Shown in pieces: positions 1-11,800 of a stretch of DNA of 64,000 nucleotides. The first letter of the stretch is position 1. Every line of letters starts with the position of its first letter. The stretch is from contig CM051514.1 in assembly GCA_028015205.1 (NCBI GenBank), positions 29,342,150-29,406,149 of the forward strand, in the 5' to 3' direction. Position numbers and translations under genes: made by a program. Source of the stretch: Mytilisepta virgata (lineage: Eukaryota; Mollusca; Bivalvia; Mytilida; Mytilidae). The notes beneath the pieces are model-generated. The model had not been told where the DNA came from. It searched no databases and saw nothing but the letters and a program-made list of their open reading frames with translations.

Positions 1-228
1 ATAACTCATTAGAAAGATTCCACAAGACAAAAATCTAAATAAAAGGCGAACTGGTGAGAACACAAACACGGTAACAAATACAGGTTGTAAATGTAATACA
101 CCGATGTCAACCTTTTCACCAAACGGAAGTGATCTTTCTATGCCACTGTCGAAGAAATGAGAATCCGTTCTGACAACGGTGCTGGTGAAAAACAGATAAA
201 ATAAGATGCCGCTAAAAAACGTGGGCAT
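1..228 (-). CDS. possible 5' exon of an unknown gene, cut by the left edge
   Basis: The minus strand is open for 76 codons from an ATG at 228-226 to the window edge, and an in-frame TAA lies four codons upstream of this ATG. The predicted N-terminus (MPTFFSGILFYLFFTSTVVR) looks like a signal peptide or signal anchor. It is followed by a short polar stretch (about residues 21-40) and a second hydrophobic stretch from about residue 48. I do not recognise the family. In DNA this rich in A and T, an open frame of this length is somewhat unusual but not decisive. It may be spliced before the edge, so its true extent is unknown. Confidence 0.3.
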   Translation of the reverse strand, partial: MPTFFSGILFYLFFTSTVVRTDSHFFDSGIERSLPFGEKVDIGVLHLQPVFVTVFVFSPVRLLFRFLSCGIFLMSY

Positions 229-230
229 GG

Positions 231-920
231 TACCTTCTTAAAACAATCGTTTTTTTTCAAATATTTATGAAGTTATTTTCCGAGATGCTTGAAAGTTTTA
301 GAAAACGGTCGATTTTCTAACACAAACAAAATATGCCTTTGGTTTAATAGTCCATGGGGATCCTTTTGTTTAATGACCCCTATCCGATTTGCATTTGAGT
401 TTAAATTTGTTTAAAGTAGCAGAATGGAGAAATTAAAAAAAATTGTCGTTTTTCCGGTGTTACCTGTTGTAAAAGGTTATAATGCGAGATACACTGATAT
501 AATTTACATTATTTTTAACTATTCTCGCAATTTATAATTGGTCTGTTTATTTTTGTTAAAAATAGTGAAAAATAAAAAAAATCAACCTTCTTTCCGGTGT
601 TACCAGCACACGATACTCAGACAGGAAGCGTTCAGGGAAGGAAGTGATATTTTGTCTTTTCAGAATTCACATGTTGAAATAACCATTTGATATTATATTT
701 AGTGAAAATTGCACTTGATATGTTTTAAGATAGGTTTTTGCTCTTGATATATTTTAAGATAGGCTTTTCGACGAATATCGTGTTTTTTATTTTTGTAAAC
801 AATAGTTATTTTTTAAATATTAGATTATTTAGGGAAAACAAGGTAATTTTTTGCATATTTGCCAACAAAATCCGGAAATTTGTCGTTGTTTCGTCATTTT
901 GAATGTACTACAAATGTATA
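231..920. other. AT-rich stretch without a recognisable gene
   Basis: No exon-like reading frame was seen. A short phrase reading TTTCCGGTGTTACC occurs twice (about 453 and 590), which hints at an old local duplication. Confidence 0.4.
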
Positions 921-1390
921 TGGCAAGCCGTTTTACTATTTATTCTAACTTCAAGATATCTCATATAATATATAAGATATCTCATATAATATGCAATATA
1001 TCTTATATAATCCAGTTTTTATAAGATATCTTATAAACTTGATAAGATATCTTATATACTTTATAAGATATCTTATAAACTTTATAAGATATCTTATAAA
1101 GTTTATAAGATATCTTATAAATATTTTTTATATAAGATATTTTATATACTTTATAAGATATCTCATATAGTTTATAAGATATCTTATATAGTTTAAAAGA
1201 TATCTTATAGAGTTTATAAGATATCTTATAAAGAATATTATATGAGATATCTTATAAATTATATGAGATATCTTATAAACTATATAAGATATCTTATAAA
1301 GTATATAAGATATTTTATAAACTATATGAGATATCTTATATATTATATGAGATATCTTGAAGTTAGAATAAATAGTAAAACGGCTTGCCA
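921..1390. mobile_element. fold-back MITE with TA target duplication and a core of GATATC palindromes
   Basis: The element starts TGGCAAGCCGTTTTACTATT and ends with the exact reverse complement. The inverted match continues without a visible break for about 68 bp. The flanks are TA on both sides (919-920 and 1391-1392), the target duplication typical of Tc1/mariner-type transposition. The interior is almost entirely repeats of a palindromic unit close to TATAAGATATCTTATA, so the whole 470 bp can fold back on itself. Open frames through it (for example on the minus strand, 1128-1391) are translations of the repeat. No transposase is present, so this is a non-autonomous element. Confidence 0.8.
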
Positions 1391-1445
1391 TAAATGTAGG
1401 TGTTATTTGAGTTATTTGAATAGGTCAAAAATAGTTTACATTCCT

Positions 1446-2035
1446 ACCCTATAACCATATATATTATTACTGCTTATGATAAGACGAACGATTTGGTACC
1501 TAAGGGGGCTCTAAGGGGGTCATGCCCCGCCCCCCTAAAATGACAAAATACTTTATATCTTGAAAACCATTGAGACCCCCACCCTATAACCATATATATT
1601 ATTACTCCTGATGATTAGACGAAGACTTCGGTACTGTAGGGGGGTCTGAGGGGGGTCATGTCCCACCCCCTCAAATGACAAAAGACTTAATATCTTGAAA
1701 ACCTTTGAGATCCCCACCCTATAGCCATATATATTATTACACCTTATGACAAGACGAAGCATTTGGTATCACATGGGGGTCTGAGGAGGTCATGCCCCGC
1801 CCCCTCAATTGACAAAATACTTAATATCTTGGAAAACCATTGAGATCCCCACCCTATAACCATATATATTATTACTTCTTATGACAAGAGGAAGCATTTG
1901 GTACCATTGGGGGGTCTGATGGGGTCATGTCCCACTCCCCCTCAAACGACAAAACCCTTAATATCTTGAAAACCCTTGAGATCCCCACCCTATAACCATA
2001 TATATTATTACTCTATATGAAAAAACGGAACATTG
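1446..2035. repeat. tandem array, 135-bp unit, about 4.4 copies
   Basis: The phrase ACCCTATAACCATATATA (third copy ATAGCC) begins at 1446, 1581, 1716, 1851 and 1987, so the period is 135-136 bp. Each unit also carries a G-rich GGGGGTCTGAGGGGGTCATG-like part followed by a C-rich part. The last unit is partial. The 135-bp period is a multiple of three, which leaves some frames open, but nothing suggests a protein. Confidence 0.85.
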
Positions 2036-2538
2036 TACTTCTAAAATGATCAAACGTTATAACCTCCATTACACCACACAATATTAGAAAGACATTGCCT
2101 GTATCAAAAGACAAAATTTATATATTTTAATCAATATACATGTTGGAAAACTGAAAAATAATACTCATAAAATAGTCATTGATATTGCATGAATGTACAA
2201 AAATGACAACTGTGTGCTTAATGTTTCAGTTTATCTTTTAATAATATGTGGGAGTTATGTTTGGGAAACTTCGTTTGGGAGACTTAGTAACAGTTCACTG
2301 TTACAATTATTACTTGTTTGTTTTTTGTTTGTTTGTTTGCCTCATACCCTCCTCCATTTCAAAACAACGTTGCCGCCAAACAAAGAAATTAACTTGATTT
2401 GGCCTCATTATTCTTTGTATTTACTTATTTGCAGTGCGTAGTGAAGAATTACTGGGTGAAATACATTTTTTTACATTAAAAACACTGGTAATTATATGTA
2501 TCAGAAATTAAATATTATACAATTATAGCCTTTTTATA
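2036..2538. other. no recognisable feature
   Basis: AT-rich sequence between the tandem array and the palindrome. I see no gene or clear repeat in it. Confidence 0.4.
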
Positions 2539-2639
2539 AGGTCGATACAAGGATATATCGACCTGAATGAAGTATATTGACCGAGGACGAAGTCCGAGGT
2601 CGATATACTTCTTTGGGTCGATATATTCTGTATCGACCT
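2539..2639. repeat. 101-bp imperfect palindrome
   Basis: AGGTCGATAC at the left end pairs with GTATCGACCT at the right end. Inside, GGATATATCGACC pairs with GGTCGATATATTC, and GAAGTATATTGACC pairs with GGTCGATATACTTC. The centre is GGACGAAGTCC. It could be a miniature fold-back element or the hairpin end of a larger repeat. Confidence 0.7.
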
Positions 2640-4124
2640 GTTACGGCCGAAATCACCTTTTAAATTGTAGCCAACAAAAGACACAAATCAATAATAAAAT
2701 TTAACAAGATTTATTATATACAAAGTTTACAAAAAATATTACAAAAAAACTAAAATGTCAACTTAACTGTTCAAAATCCTTCGTCTTTTCCTAATCCGGA
2801 ATTCTCCTCGTCACTGTTGCGGGAATCCAAACGGAATATTATATCCAATCAGTCACAATCTAGTATGATGTAACGAAAATAAAAAGTCTGTTAAGTACGA
2901 TGTGTGAAACGTAAATAAATCCAACAGCTGAGAACACAAGAATGACTGGTCCAATACGTTCTGATCTGAAAGTCTAACTTTCTTGTCCGTATATATACTG
3001 TAGAACGGAAACTTCTGGAATACGGTAGAAGTTCGAATCACACCATAATTATTACGTAAGTCAAATAGAAAGTTCTAGTCATTCCACCAGTATCTATTAT
3101 TGTTTCAGTGATTTCTAAACTGCGCAGTTATAACATTATTTGGTAAACAACTATAAATATTATGTAAACATAGTATACATGTTATAAGGCTACGCAAAAC
3201 AAATCAGGCCAAGATAAATAAATATAATAATCACAATATCATAACAGACCTCATACACAGGCTACAATTGTTATATCATTAATTTCCGATCATATTTGTA
3301 TATATCAAAATCCAAAGTGGATAATATTCAATCAGTATTTTCGATCCTTTCATTTTGTAAATATTATACTGTCTTTTTGATAATAACGACATCAGTTTTT
3401 TTTTCAATAAATTGTATGTTTTTGTGTATATGTAATGCATTTAAAGGCTCTTTTGTAATAATAAATTATAATTCTAAACTGTTTTTTAACTTTTATTAAA
3501 CAATATTATGAAATTCATTAGATTACGTCACAAAGTATATGTCTTTTCAGATATTCTAAAAATAACCATGCAATATCACTTTTCTATCCGCCGTTTTCAG
3601 ACTACCTTTAAAAATACAGTTGAATATGTGACTATTCCTGAACGAATAGAAATAGTTCAAAAAAACAAATTAATAACGGATTGGGGAAATTCTGAAACTA
3701 TTTTTAGTAACGTGCTGTATAAGCTATGCAGTATAATTCTTTTGATCGACAAAACGCTTTTAGTAACATTGCCATGTAACCAAATAAAATACAAATAACC
3801 ACGTGGTATTGATTTAACGAATCAAAATTTGAGAAAAATATCAGATTAATAATATTATGTTTTAAAAGTATACTGATATGTTGTTTTCAAGGGATGTTTT
3901 GTAGGCTTATGAACTATTTTGAGTTGTAAATCGACGAAATGTGCGTATCTTGTGCATCAATCGGTTACACAGAATATTAATTATGTTTTTACTTTAACCT
4001 TTTGGCCATTTTGGCATTTGAATTTGTTTTGGGTTATACTGTTGTGGGTTTTTATTAGGCCAGGGGCGCAAGTGAAATCGACAAAATGTGCACGTCTTGT
4101 TCATGAAAATTGGTATGATAGTTA
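2640..4124. other. AT-rich intergenic DNA with two copies of a short dispersed motif
   Basis: No gene seen. Two related stretches of about 35 bp, beginning AAATCGACGAAATGTGCG at 3929 and AAATCGACAAAATGTGCACG at 4076, share a CTTGT-CAT core. A third copy lies near 4831. Confidence 0.4.
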
Positions 4125-4333
4125 GGGAGCAACCATTCGATTTTATTGGGGGGGGGGGGGGGGGCATCGAAGGAATTTGTCAAAAAAGGCAGGATGAAAA
4201 ATGTAGTGGGGAAAAAAAGGTAGGACAAGACCAGATAGTAAAAAAAAGGTAGTATCGAAATTTTGCAGAAAAAAAGGCAGGACTTAAGATTACTTCTATG
4301 CCCCCTCCCCTTAAAAATCAAATGGTTGCTCCC
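4125..4333. mobile_element. 209-bp MITE with TTA target duplication (PIF/Harbinger-like)
   Basis: The left end GGGAGCAACCATTCGATTTT is mirrored at the right end by AAAATCAAATGGTTGCTCCC, one mismatch over 20 bp. The flanks are TTA at 4122-4124 and TTA at 4334-4336. A 3-bp TTA or TAA duplication with short inverted ends is the hallmark of PIF/Harbinger-type insertion. The interior holds an 18-bp G run and several AAAAAAGG(C/T)AGGA repeats, and no coding capacity. Confidence 0.75.
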
Positions 4334-4572
4334 TTAGTATTACCGCTGCTGGGGAACTCAAGTCCCTGGGGATATCACCGCGACACAGTTTTAGTATTTA
4401 GATACAAGCATGAAATACACATACTTTTAGTTTACTGATATAATTCTCCTTCTAGTCTTTGGGTGGCTTCCTTGGTAATACATAAATAAATAGATAAATG
4501 ATCTTTACTTAAGGATGATAACCCCATTAGCATAAAACTAATCTTCTTGTGGGTCCTCATTGCAAGTATCAG

Positions 4573-4603
<31 letters not shown>

Positions 4604-5329
4604 AACAAATGAAACGGGGGAAAAATAAAAATTATATCTTATTGATAATTTGTTTACAATATAGATATAGCGGGGCACTATTTTAAAAATTAATAGTTCA
4701 ATACAATATTCATAAAATTTTTATTTTAACAGATTCGAATGAATTGCATTTCTTGATTTCAATTGGTAAATTAAAATCCAAATTTTTGGAATTTTGGATT
4801 TTGATTATGTTCTTTAACGGCGATGGTCGTAATCGACGAAATTTGCACACCTTATGCATAAAAATTAATATTAAAAAAACAAGAGGAAAACATAACACCC
4901 GAGTACGAAACTTACCTCTTCAGAAGAGACAAAACACCTGCTTCTGAAGCATGACACACGGATTGCATCATCATTACTGATTATTTATTGTAATTAATAA
5001 CTTGAATATCATGAAAGAGATACGTCTGGTCATTACTGGCCGGAAATATATAAAGAACAATGGTTTTTACACATTTATCGGTGATTACGACATTGGACAC
5101 AAATTGAAGCAACGTATGGGTAGAGCTGGTCTGGTGATTCAAATACGTTCACTGATATATTTGAAGAGTATGTTCTTTATCTTTGTGTCTGCCAGAGTGA
5201 AAATAAACTTTACTTGTAAAAATGGAATGTATATTGTAAGTTCTTTCATAAGCTCCACTATATTTTATATGAAAAAATATATATCTCTGTAGAAACATAA
5301 ATGTATAATTTATTTTAGCATCTTACTAA
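4334..5329. other. AT-rich intergenic DNA with a short (AT)n tract
   Basis: A (TA)12 microsatellite lies at about 4579-4602. A third copy of the TAATCGACGAAATTTGCAC motif lies near 4831. No exon is evident. Confidence 0.4.
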
Positions 5330-5842
5330 GCTTTTTTTTACTGATATATATACTGAACTTTATTGTAAATTATACCCATGGGGGTTAAACAATATAACAT
5401 AGAATAAACAATAACAAACAAATACATACAGATAAGATATAGTCTTGAAAAAGTAACTAGCTTTGACCGATTTGGACCCTATTTTCGCAGTTCCAATGAC
5501 CGCTTTATAAAGTCCCAAACAAATGGTAAAAGTTCGTTTTTTTGGATTAAGAATATCAAATATGTGTGATCCTTCGTCTGCCGATAGAAAATTTTGATTT
5601 ATTTCAACTATCTTTTCAAAGAGATTAGCTCTTAACTGATTATTGAATTACAATGCAAGAAAAAATGGTATTCATCATCTAGCACCTTGCATACAGAGCA
5701 AAAGTCTCTCTGGGAATATTTTTATATCTGCCAACTTCGATATTGAGAGAGTGATCACTGATTCGAAATTTTGTACGGAGCTGTGTCAATGTAAAACTTT
5801 TTTCCTTTTTCATTCTGTGAAAATTAAAAGAAATTCCCGTTT
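5330..5842 (-). pseudogene. relic of the 3' end of a reverse-transcriptase retroelement
   Basis: Read on the minus strand, pieces in different frames resemble the C-terminus of proteins of invertebrate LINE-type elements: FRISDHSLNIEVGRYKNIPR, then FCSVCKVLDDEYHFFLHC, a Cys-Cys-His-Cys zinc-binding pattern, then LRANLFEKIV. An AATAAAG signal follows near 5355. Stops and frameshifts break the reading frame, so it is dead. The same CxxC...DE.H....C pattern recurs at 29900-29960, placing both in related families. No endonuclease or intact RT core is visible. Confidence 0.7.
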
Positions 5843-6103
5843 TCAATAACATTCAGAAGAATTCTCTTCAAGTACCTTTCCTAGTATTCTAATACTATCA
5901 AATCCATGAATTTTCTGCTGGCTTCCAATCTCATTGACTTTAAAGGAACACTGGATACTTTTTATTTTAACAAACAGAAATGCTAATTGTTCTTTATCAT
6001 TAATAAGCTCAAGTTTTCGACCTGCAAAAGTCGTTATAGAGGCGATTTGGGTCAATTGCCAAGCTCTATTTGTAATACTGTCCAGACGGACACTCAAAAC
6101 CAT
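5843..6103 (-). other. 86-codon open frame of unknown meaning
   Basis: An open frame that starts MVLSVRLDSITNRAW and ends VLEENSSECY sits just upstream of the retroelement relic. I do not recognise it. It could be another degraded piece of the same retroelement, a stray exon, or chance. Confidence 0.2.
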
Positions 6104-6117
6104 TTAACTCTCAAAGT

Positions 6118-6320
6118 TTTAGTACTGGGTGTGAGGTTTAACCCCACCACTATTCAGTGTCTGTACCAAGTGAGACTATCCGGACTCTCTTTTGTGTTCA
6201 TGTTCGTGTTTTGTACTCTTTTATGTTATTTTTTGTCAGATGGGTTGCTCTGATTGATTGGTATGTTATTGTTGACCTTTCCTGTTATACATTTTGTTGT
6301 TTATTGAGCTTGTAAAATTA
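6118..6320. repeat. dispersed repeat S, copy 1
   Basis: The stretch around 6143-6236 (CACTATTCAGTGTCTGTACC and onwards to TTTTATGTTATTTTTT) matches 58050-58128 by eye. The following part (TTGTTGACCTTTCCTGTTA) resembles 59070-59095 and 49485-49520. It is an old interspersed repeat of unknown class. Confidence 0.5.
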
Positions 6321-7739
6321 CCTGAAAGATGTTGATTTTGCAAATTTGTGTTATTGTAATTGTTCTTTACTCTTTTTATGCTTTGTATTTGACGTTTGTT
6401 TTTATGGTAGTGTCATTTGTTCTTCTGCTTATTTGTAATGTAACGAATAGTAACACTTTTAGGAACCAAATTTTCTTCATCAAGGTCCTTCTATTTACAG
6501 GTCAGCATATTATCGTCCTAATAAATGCTGCAAAGATCTGCCTTAGTGACGATCCAAATGTGGGAGGTGGCCATCACCATAAAAGGCTTTTTTTTTGCTG
6601 GAGATTTTCTGTGTGTTGACGTAGAGAGTAATAACAATTACCATAAAAGGCTTGCTTTTTACTATCCATGCTTTCGTCAAGATCAGGTTACTCATCTGTA
6701 AAGTATTTTACTACGAGAAGAAAATAGTACACAGCGCGTACTACATGTATATGTTACGACAAACAAACACAAGTTTTAAACATTAAAAATGCGACGTAAT
6801 CATTGTAATGTGCTAAATTTTAACGCTTTTTGTGCAAATTGTATTTAGAAATGTTTGAAATTTGAATATCTGATAAAAAGTGATAGACAGACTTATGTTT
6901 ATGCACATCAAGTTAGAAGTTTCTGGAATACATGAAAAGAAATACATGTACATTGTAGTTGTCTTGTTTGGCTGAATATGAAATTTTATCCACATAGTTT
7001 GTAGAAAGATGAGGAATAATACCCAAAATAAGTTTTGGAAATGGTTAGAAATTTTTTAAAGGTCTGTGTCAAATATTTCTCTTGGCCATATCTACATGAT
7101 TGATGAAACAAATTTTATATTTTCCGACAATGAGTATGTATTACGTATATATAAATTGTTATTTTTTACCACATTCGTTTCGTTGTCAGTATTTACGAAA
7201 TAAAGATTTACATTAAATTGCAAAGACGTTTTACAAAGAAATTGGTCTTGGCCATTGAGAAATTGTGAAATCCTACTTTTACGATAAATAGAAATGGTAA
7301 AAATGACAACATAAGGTATCGGAAAATGGTTTGCCCTGAGTTTTTTTTAATTCTTTTCTGAGCGGTAAGAAAATTTTTCACGGCGAGATATTACAGAATA
7401 ATCTGTATCCGTGATGTAGACCAACACAGAAATGATCATGTCGAAAATAAAAAAAAAAATTAATCCAGTCGTCGAATGTTTATGCATAGTCAAGCCTAGT
7501 ATTACGCTAAGACTAAGCGAATTAAAAATGAATAAATAATTTTATTCGTAGGAGCGGCGTTAGACGTTAATCCACGAAAAAATATTAAACAGTGGTAGAA
7601 ATGTGAAAAACAAGGCCAAGAGTGGCCTTAGATTTCTTCATACTTTTGGGGAACAGTGGGATTTGCACTTTTAATATATGTATTAATTGAAAGTAAATCG
7701 ATGGGATTTTTTTTATTTCAAACTAATTTTGCTGTGTGG
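6321..7739. other. no recognisable gene
   Basis: AT-rich sequence. I found no spliced gene or clear repeat here apart from small local hairpins. Confidence 0.4.
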
Positions 7740-7740
7740 C

Positions 7741-8651
7741 TGTGTAGCTCCCGGAGATGAACCCTTACAGCAAGTAAAATGATTGTAGGTTGCTTGGTAT
7801 CAGAGAAATGAGCTTGACTTAACTTAACCTATGTAAATGAAGCATGATAAGTAGTCAGATGGATCCAACTTTAGTGGGAAACTGTGTTACTCCCCTAGAT
7901 GCATCCTCACACAAAGCAATATGATTGTAGGTCGCTTGGTATCGGAGAACTGAAACTTAAAACTTAATCTAAGTCAATGAAGTGCAATAAGTAGTTCAGA
8001 GTGACCAAAGTTTGGTGGGAGGCTTTGTAACTTGACATCCTGACACCAAGTAATATGACTGTAGGCCGCTTGGAATCGGAGAACTGAACTCAGATGTAAA
8101 ACTTAACCCAAGTCAATTAAAAACAATAAATAGGTCAGAGTGACCTAATTTTGGTGGGAGGCTGTTTTACTCTGGGAGATGCACCCTGACACCAAATAAT
8201 GATTGTAGGTCCTTTGGTATCAGAGAACTGAACTCGGACGTAAAACTTAACCTAAGTCAATGAAGTGCAATAAGTAGGTCAGAGTGACCTAATTTTGGTG
8301 GGAGGCTGTTTTACTCTCCGAGATGCAGCTTCACACCAAGTAATATGATTGTAGGTCACTTTGAATGTTAAAACTGATTTTTGACATAAAACCTAAAGCC
8401 AGTCAATCGTGTAATATGGGTGATGTGACTTTCATCTCTTGTAACATGCACCTGCACACAAAAATATATGACTCTAAGTCAACTAGTAAATGAGAACTGG
8501 CTGTGGACGCGCACGCGCACGTGGATGCGGACGCTGGGGTACTCCATTAGTCCGCCTCAACTTCTAAAAATGTGAAAACTTAACAGACGGACAGACGACG
8601 GACCCCAAGTGATGACAAAAGCTCACATGGGCTTGGCCAGGTGAGCTAAAA
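7741..8651 (-). mobile_element. tandem-array element, family A copy 1
   Basis: Six tandem units of about 140 bp can be followed by the phrase GAGATGCACCCTGACACC and its variants (7754, 7896, about 8033, 8176, 8320, about 8443). Each unit goes on with TGATTGTAGGTCGCTTGG and AGTGACCTAATTTTGGTGGG. The right end is GACGGACCCCAAGTGATGAC followed by AGCTCACATGG and CCAGGTGAGCTAAA. That is the reverse complement of the AGCTCACCTGG start seen in other copies, so this copy is in minus orientation. The left boundary is approximate. Confidence 0.7.
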
Positions 8652-8876
8652 ATGCTTAAACACAAACTTTAACCTGAAGCAGGAACGGACAGACGTACCG
8701 GCAGCAAATCAATATATCCCCCAAATGTTGGCAGGACATAAAAAACAAAAACGATAAACAAAAATATAAAACTGTTGTCAATGCTTTAATAATATTGGTA
8801 AGCACCGTTCAAATACAAATATTTCATAAAAAATTCATATTTCAAAATACAACACAAATTTACAAATGTATATGCA

Positions 8877-11800
8877 TCATCTGAATTTTTGTTGAATAGT
8901 CTCATCTAAATGGTGTCCATCACAAAATGGTCGATTGTCTGTTTGTTTACACATACAAAGCCAATACTGTTTTGTTTCGGTAACTTCAAATCTGTGTGGT
9001 GAAAATTTGATTTCTAATGATCCCCCTTTTCCTTTCATTTTTTTATGTGATCCATCACAGAAAGGCTAAAAAAAAGACAAATGTAGAAGGATATGGCATA
9101 CCTCATGATAGAAAATATGGCTAAATTCATAATAAAAAAAGAAAACTATTTAGATTTATTCACATATTGTCTTTAAAATAGGTTAAATAAGTACTTTGCA
9201 GATTAAAGTAAAATAACACAGACTGATTGTTTGTTTTATCCTGCAACAGGCCTATCTACTAGCCAAACCCCAGGAGCCAAATAAAGGGTGCCAAATTTTT
9301 TTCTCTTTACATGTGTTGTTTGAAATCCGATAATTAAATTTAAAACAAGAGGCTCACCAGAGCCTGTATCGCTCACCTGGAGTCTGGTTTTCATTGGACA
9401 TTTAATCAACTATTTGACCAAGTTTGTTGCAATTGGTTCAATTGTTCAGGGAAAATTTGACAAAAAAAGGACAATAACTCCTAAATGGGTTTTGGGATTT
9501 CCTTTAAAATTTCAGGGTACATGTATGTAGATCTCAACATGGCAAACATTTTTCAAATTTACATTTCACTTCTATCTCAAACAGTTTTGGAGATAAATGA
9601 CGAAAAATGTTAAATTTTTAAAATTTGATGAAAAAAGGGAAATAACTCCTAATTGGGTTTTGAGATTTCCTTCAAAATTTCAGGGTAGGTAGATCTTGTC
9701 ATGCTGATCAATTTTACCCCATCAGATTTTTGATATCTGTAACGGTTTTTAAGTTATAAGCCAAAAACAACGCATGCACCCCTATATTCTATTTTTATCT
9801 ACAACAGCCATGTTTTATGTCAGATCAAAATAATTTGAGGGTCATTTGTAAAGGACATGTCATAGATCATACCTATTAAGTTTCAAACCAATCGGCCCAG
9901 CGGTTTCAGAGGTAGAGGTTTTTTAATGAAAAAATTTTGAAAATTTAACAAAAAAAGGGCAACAACTCCTAGATGGGATTTCCTTTAAAATTTCAGGGTA
10001 GCTAGACCTCAACATGGCAAATATTTTTCAGATTTACATTTCACTTCTATCTCAAATAGTTTTGGAGATAAATGACGAAAACTGTTAAATTTTGAAAATT
10101 TGACGAAAAAAGGGCAATAACTCCTAAATGGGTTTGGGATTTCCTTAAAAATTTCAGGGTAGGTAGATCTTGTCATGCTGATCAATTTTACCCCATGTCA
10201 GATTTTTAATATCTGTAACGGTTTTTAAGTTATAAGCCAAAAACAACACATGCACTCCTATATTCTATTTTTAGCTACGTCGGCCATGTTTTATGTCAGA
10301 TCAAAATAAATTGAGGATCGTTTGTAGAGAACATGTCATAGATCATTCCTATTAAGTTTCAAACCAATCGGCCCAGCGGTTTCAGAGGAGAACATTTTTT
10401 AATGAAAAAATTTTGAAAATTTGACAAAAAAGGACAACAACTCCTAAATCGGTTTTGGGATTTCCTTTAAAATTTCAGGGTAGGTAGATCTCAACATGGC
10501 AAACATTTTTCAAATTTACATTTCACCTCTATCTCAAATAGTTTTGTAGATAAATGACAAAAAATGTTAAAATTTTGAAAATTTGACAAAAAAGGGCAAT
10601 AACTCCTAAATGGGTTTTGAAATTTTCTTCAAAATTTCAGGGTAGGTAGATCTTGTCATGCTGATCAATTTTACCCCGTCAGATTTTCAATATCTGTAAC
10701 GGTTTTTGAGTTATTAGCAAAAGACAGCAATTTACCCTTATGTTCTATTTTTAGCAACAGTGGCCATGTTTTTCATCAGATCAATATAAAATGAGGATTG
10801 TTTGTGAAGGACATGTCATATATCATTCCTATGAAGCCTCGATCCAATCTGCCAAGCTGTTTCAGAGAAGATTTTTGAAAATCAGCCAATCAGAAACAAG
10901 AATTGCCTCTGGTGGCCATGTTTCTTGACCAATCAGAACTAAATGAGGAAACTTTGTTGAGGACCTTCCATACACCACTCATGCAAAGTTTGGTTGGAAT
11001 TAGCCAAATGGTTTCTGAGGAGAAGATGTTTGAATGAAAAGCTAATGACGGATGGACGACGGACAGACAACGGACGCCAAGTGATGGCAAAAGCTCACCC
11101 TGGCAATAGCTAGGTGAGGTAAAAAGGGCAATAACTCCTAAATGGGTTTTGGAATTTCCTTCAAAATATCAGGGTAGGTAGATCTTGTCATGCTGATCAA
11201 TTTTACCCCATGTCAGATTTTCCATATCTGTAACGGTTTTTGAGTTATTAGCAAAAAACAGCAATTTACCCCTATGTTCTATTTTTAGCAACAGTGGCCA
11301 TGTTTTTTATCAGATCAATATAAAATGAGGATCGTTTGTGAAGGACATGTCATATATCATTCCTACGAAACCTCGATCCAATCTGCCCAGCCGTTTCAGA
11401 GGAGAAGATTTTTGAAAATCAGCCAGTCAGAAACAAGAATTGCCTCTGGTGGCCATGTTTCCTGACCAATCAGAACTAAATGAGGATACTTTGTTGAGGA
11501 CCTTCCATACACCACTCATGCACAGTTTGGTTGGAATTGGCCAAATGGTTTCTGAGGAGAAGATGTTTGAATGAAAAGCTAACGACGGATGGACGACGGA
11601 CGCCAATCGATGGCAACAACTCCTAAATGGGTTTTGGGATTTCCATTAAAATTTCAGGGTAGGTAGCTCTCAACATGGCAAACATTTTTCAAATTTACAT
11701 TTAACTTCTATCTCAAATAGTTTTGGAGATAAATGATGAAAAATGTTAAAATTTTGAAAATTTGACAAAAAAAGGGCAATAACTCCTAAATGGGTTTTGC

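Noticed and set aside
1128..1454. Two overlapping open frames of Ile-Tyr-Lys-rich repeats
   Set aside because: They are translations of the palindromic core of the fold-back element at 921-1390.
1446..2035. CRISPR-like regular repeats
   Set aside because: The whole 135-bp unit is repeated with no unique spacers, and this is an animal genome.
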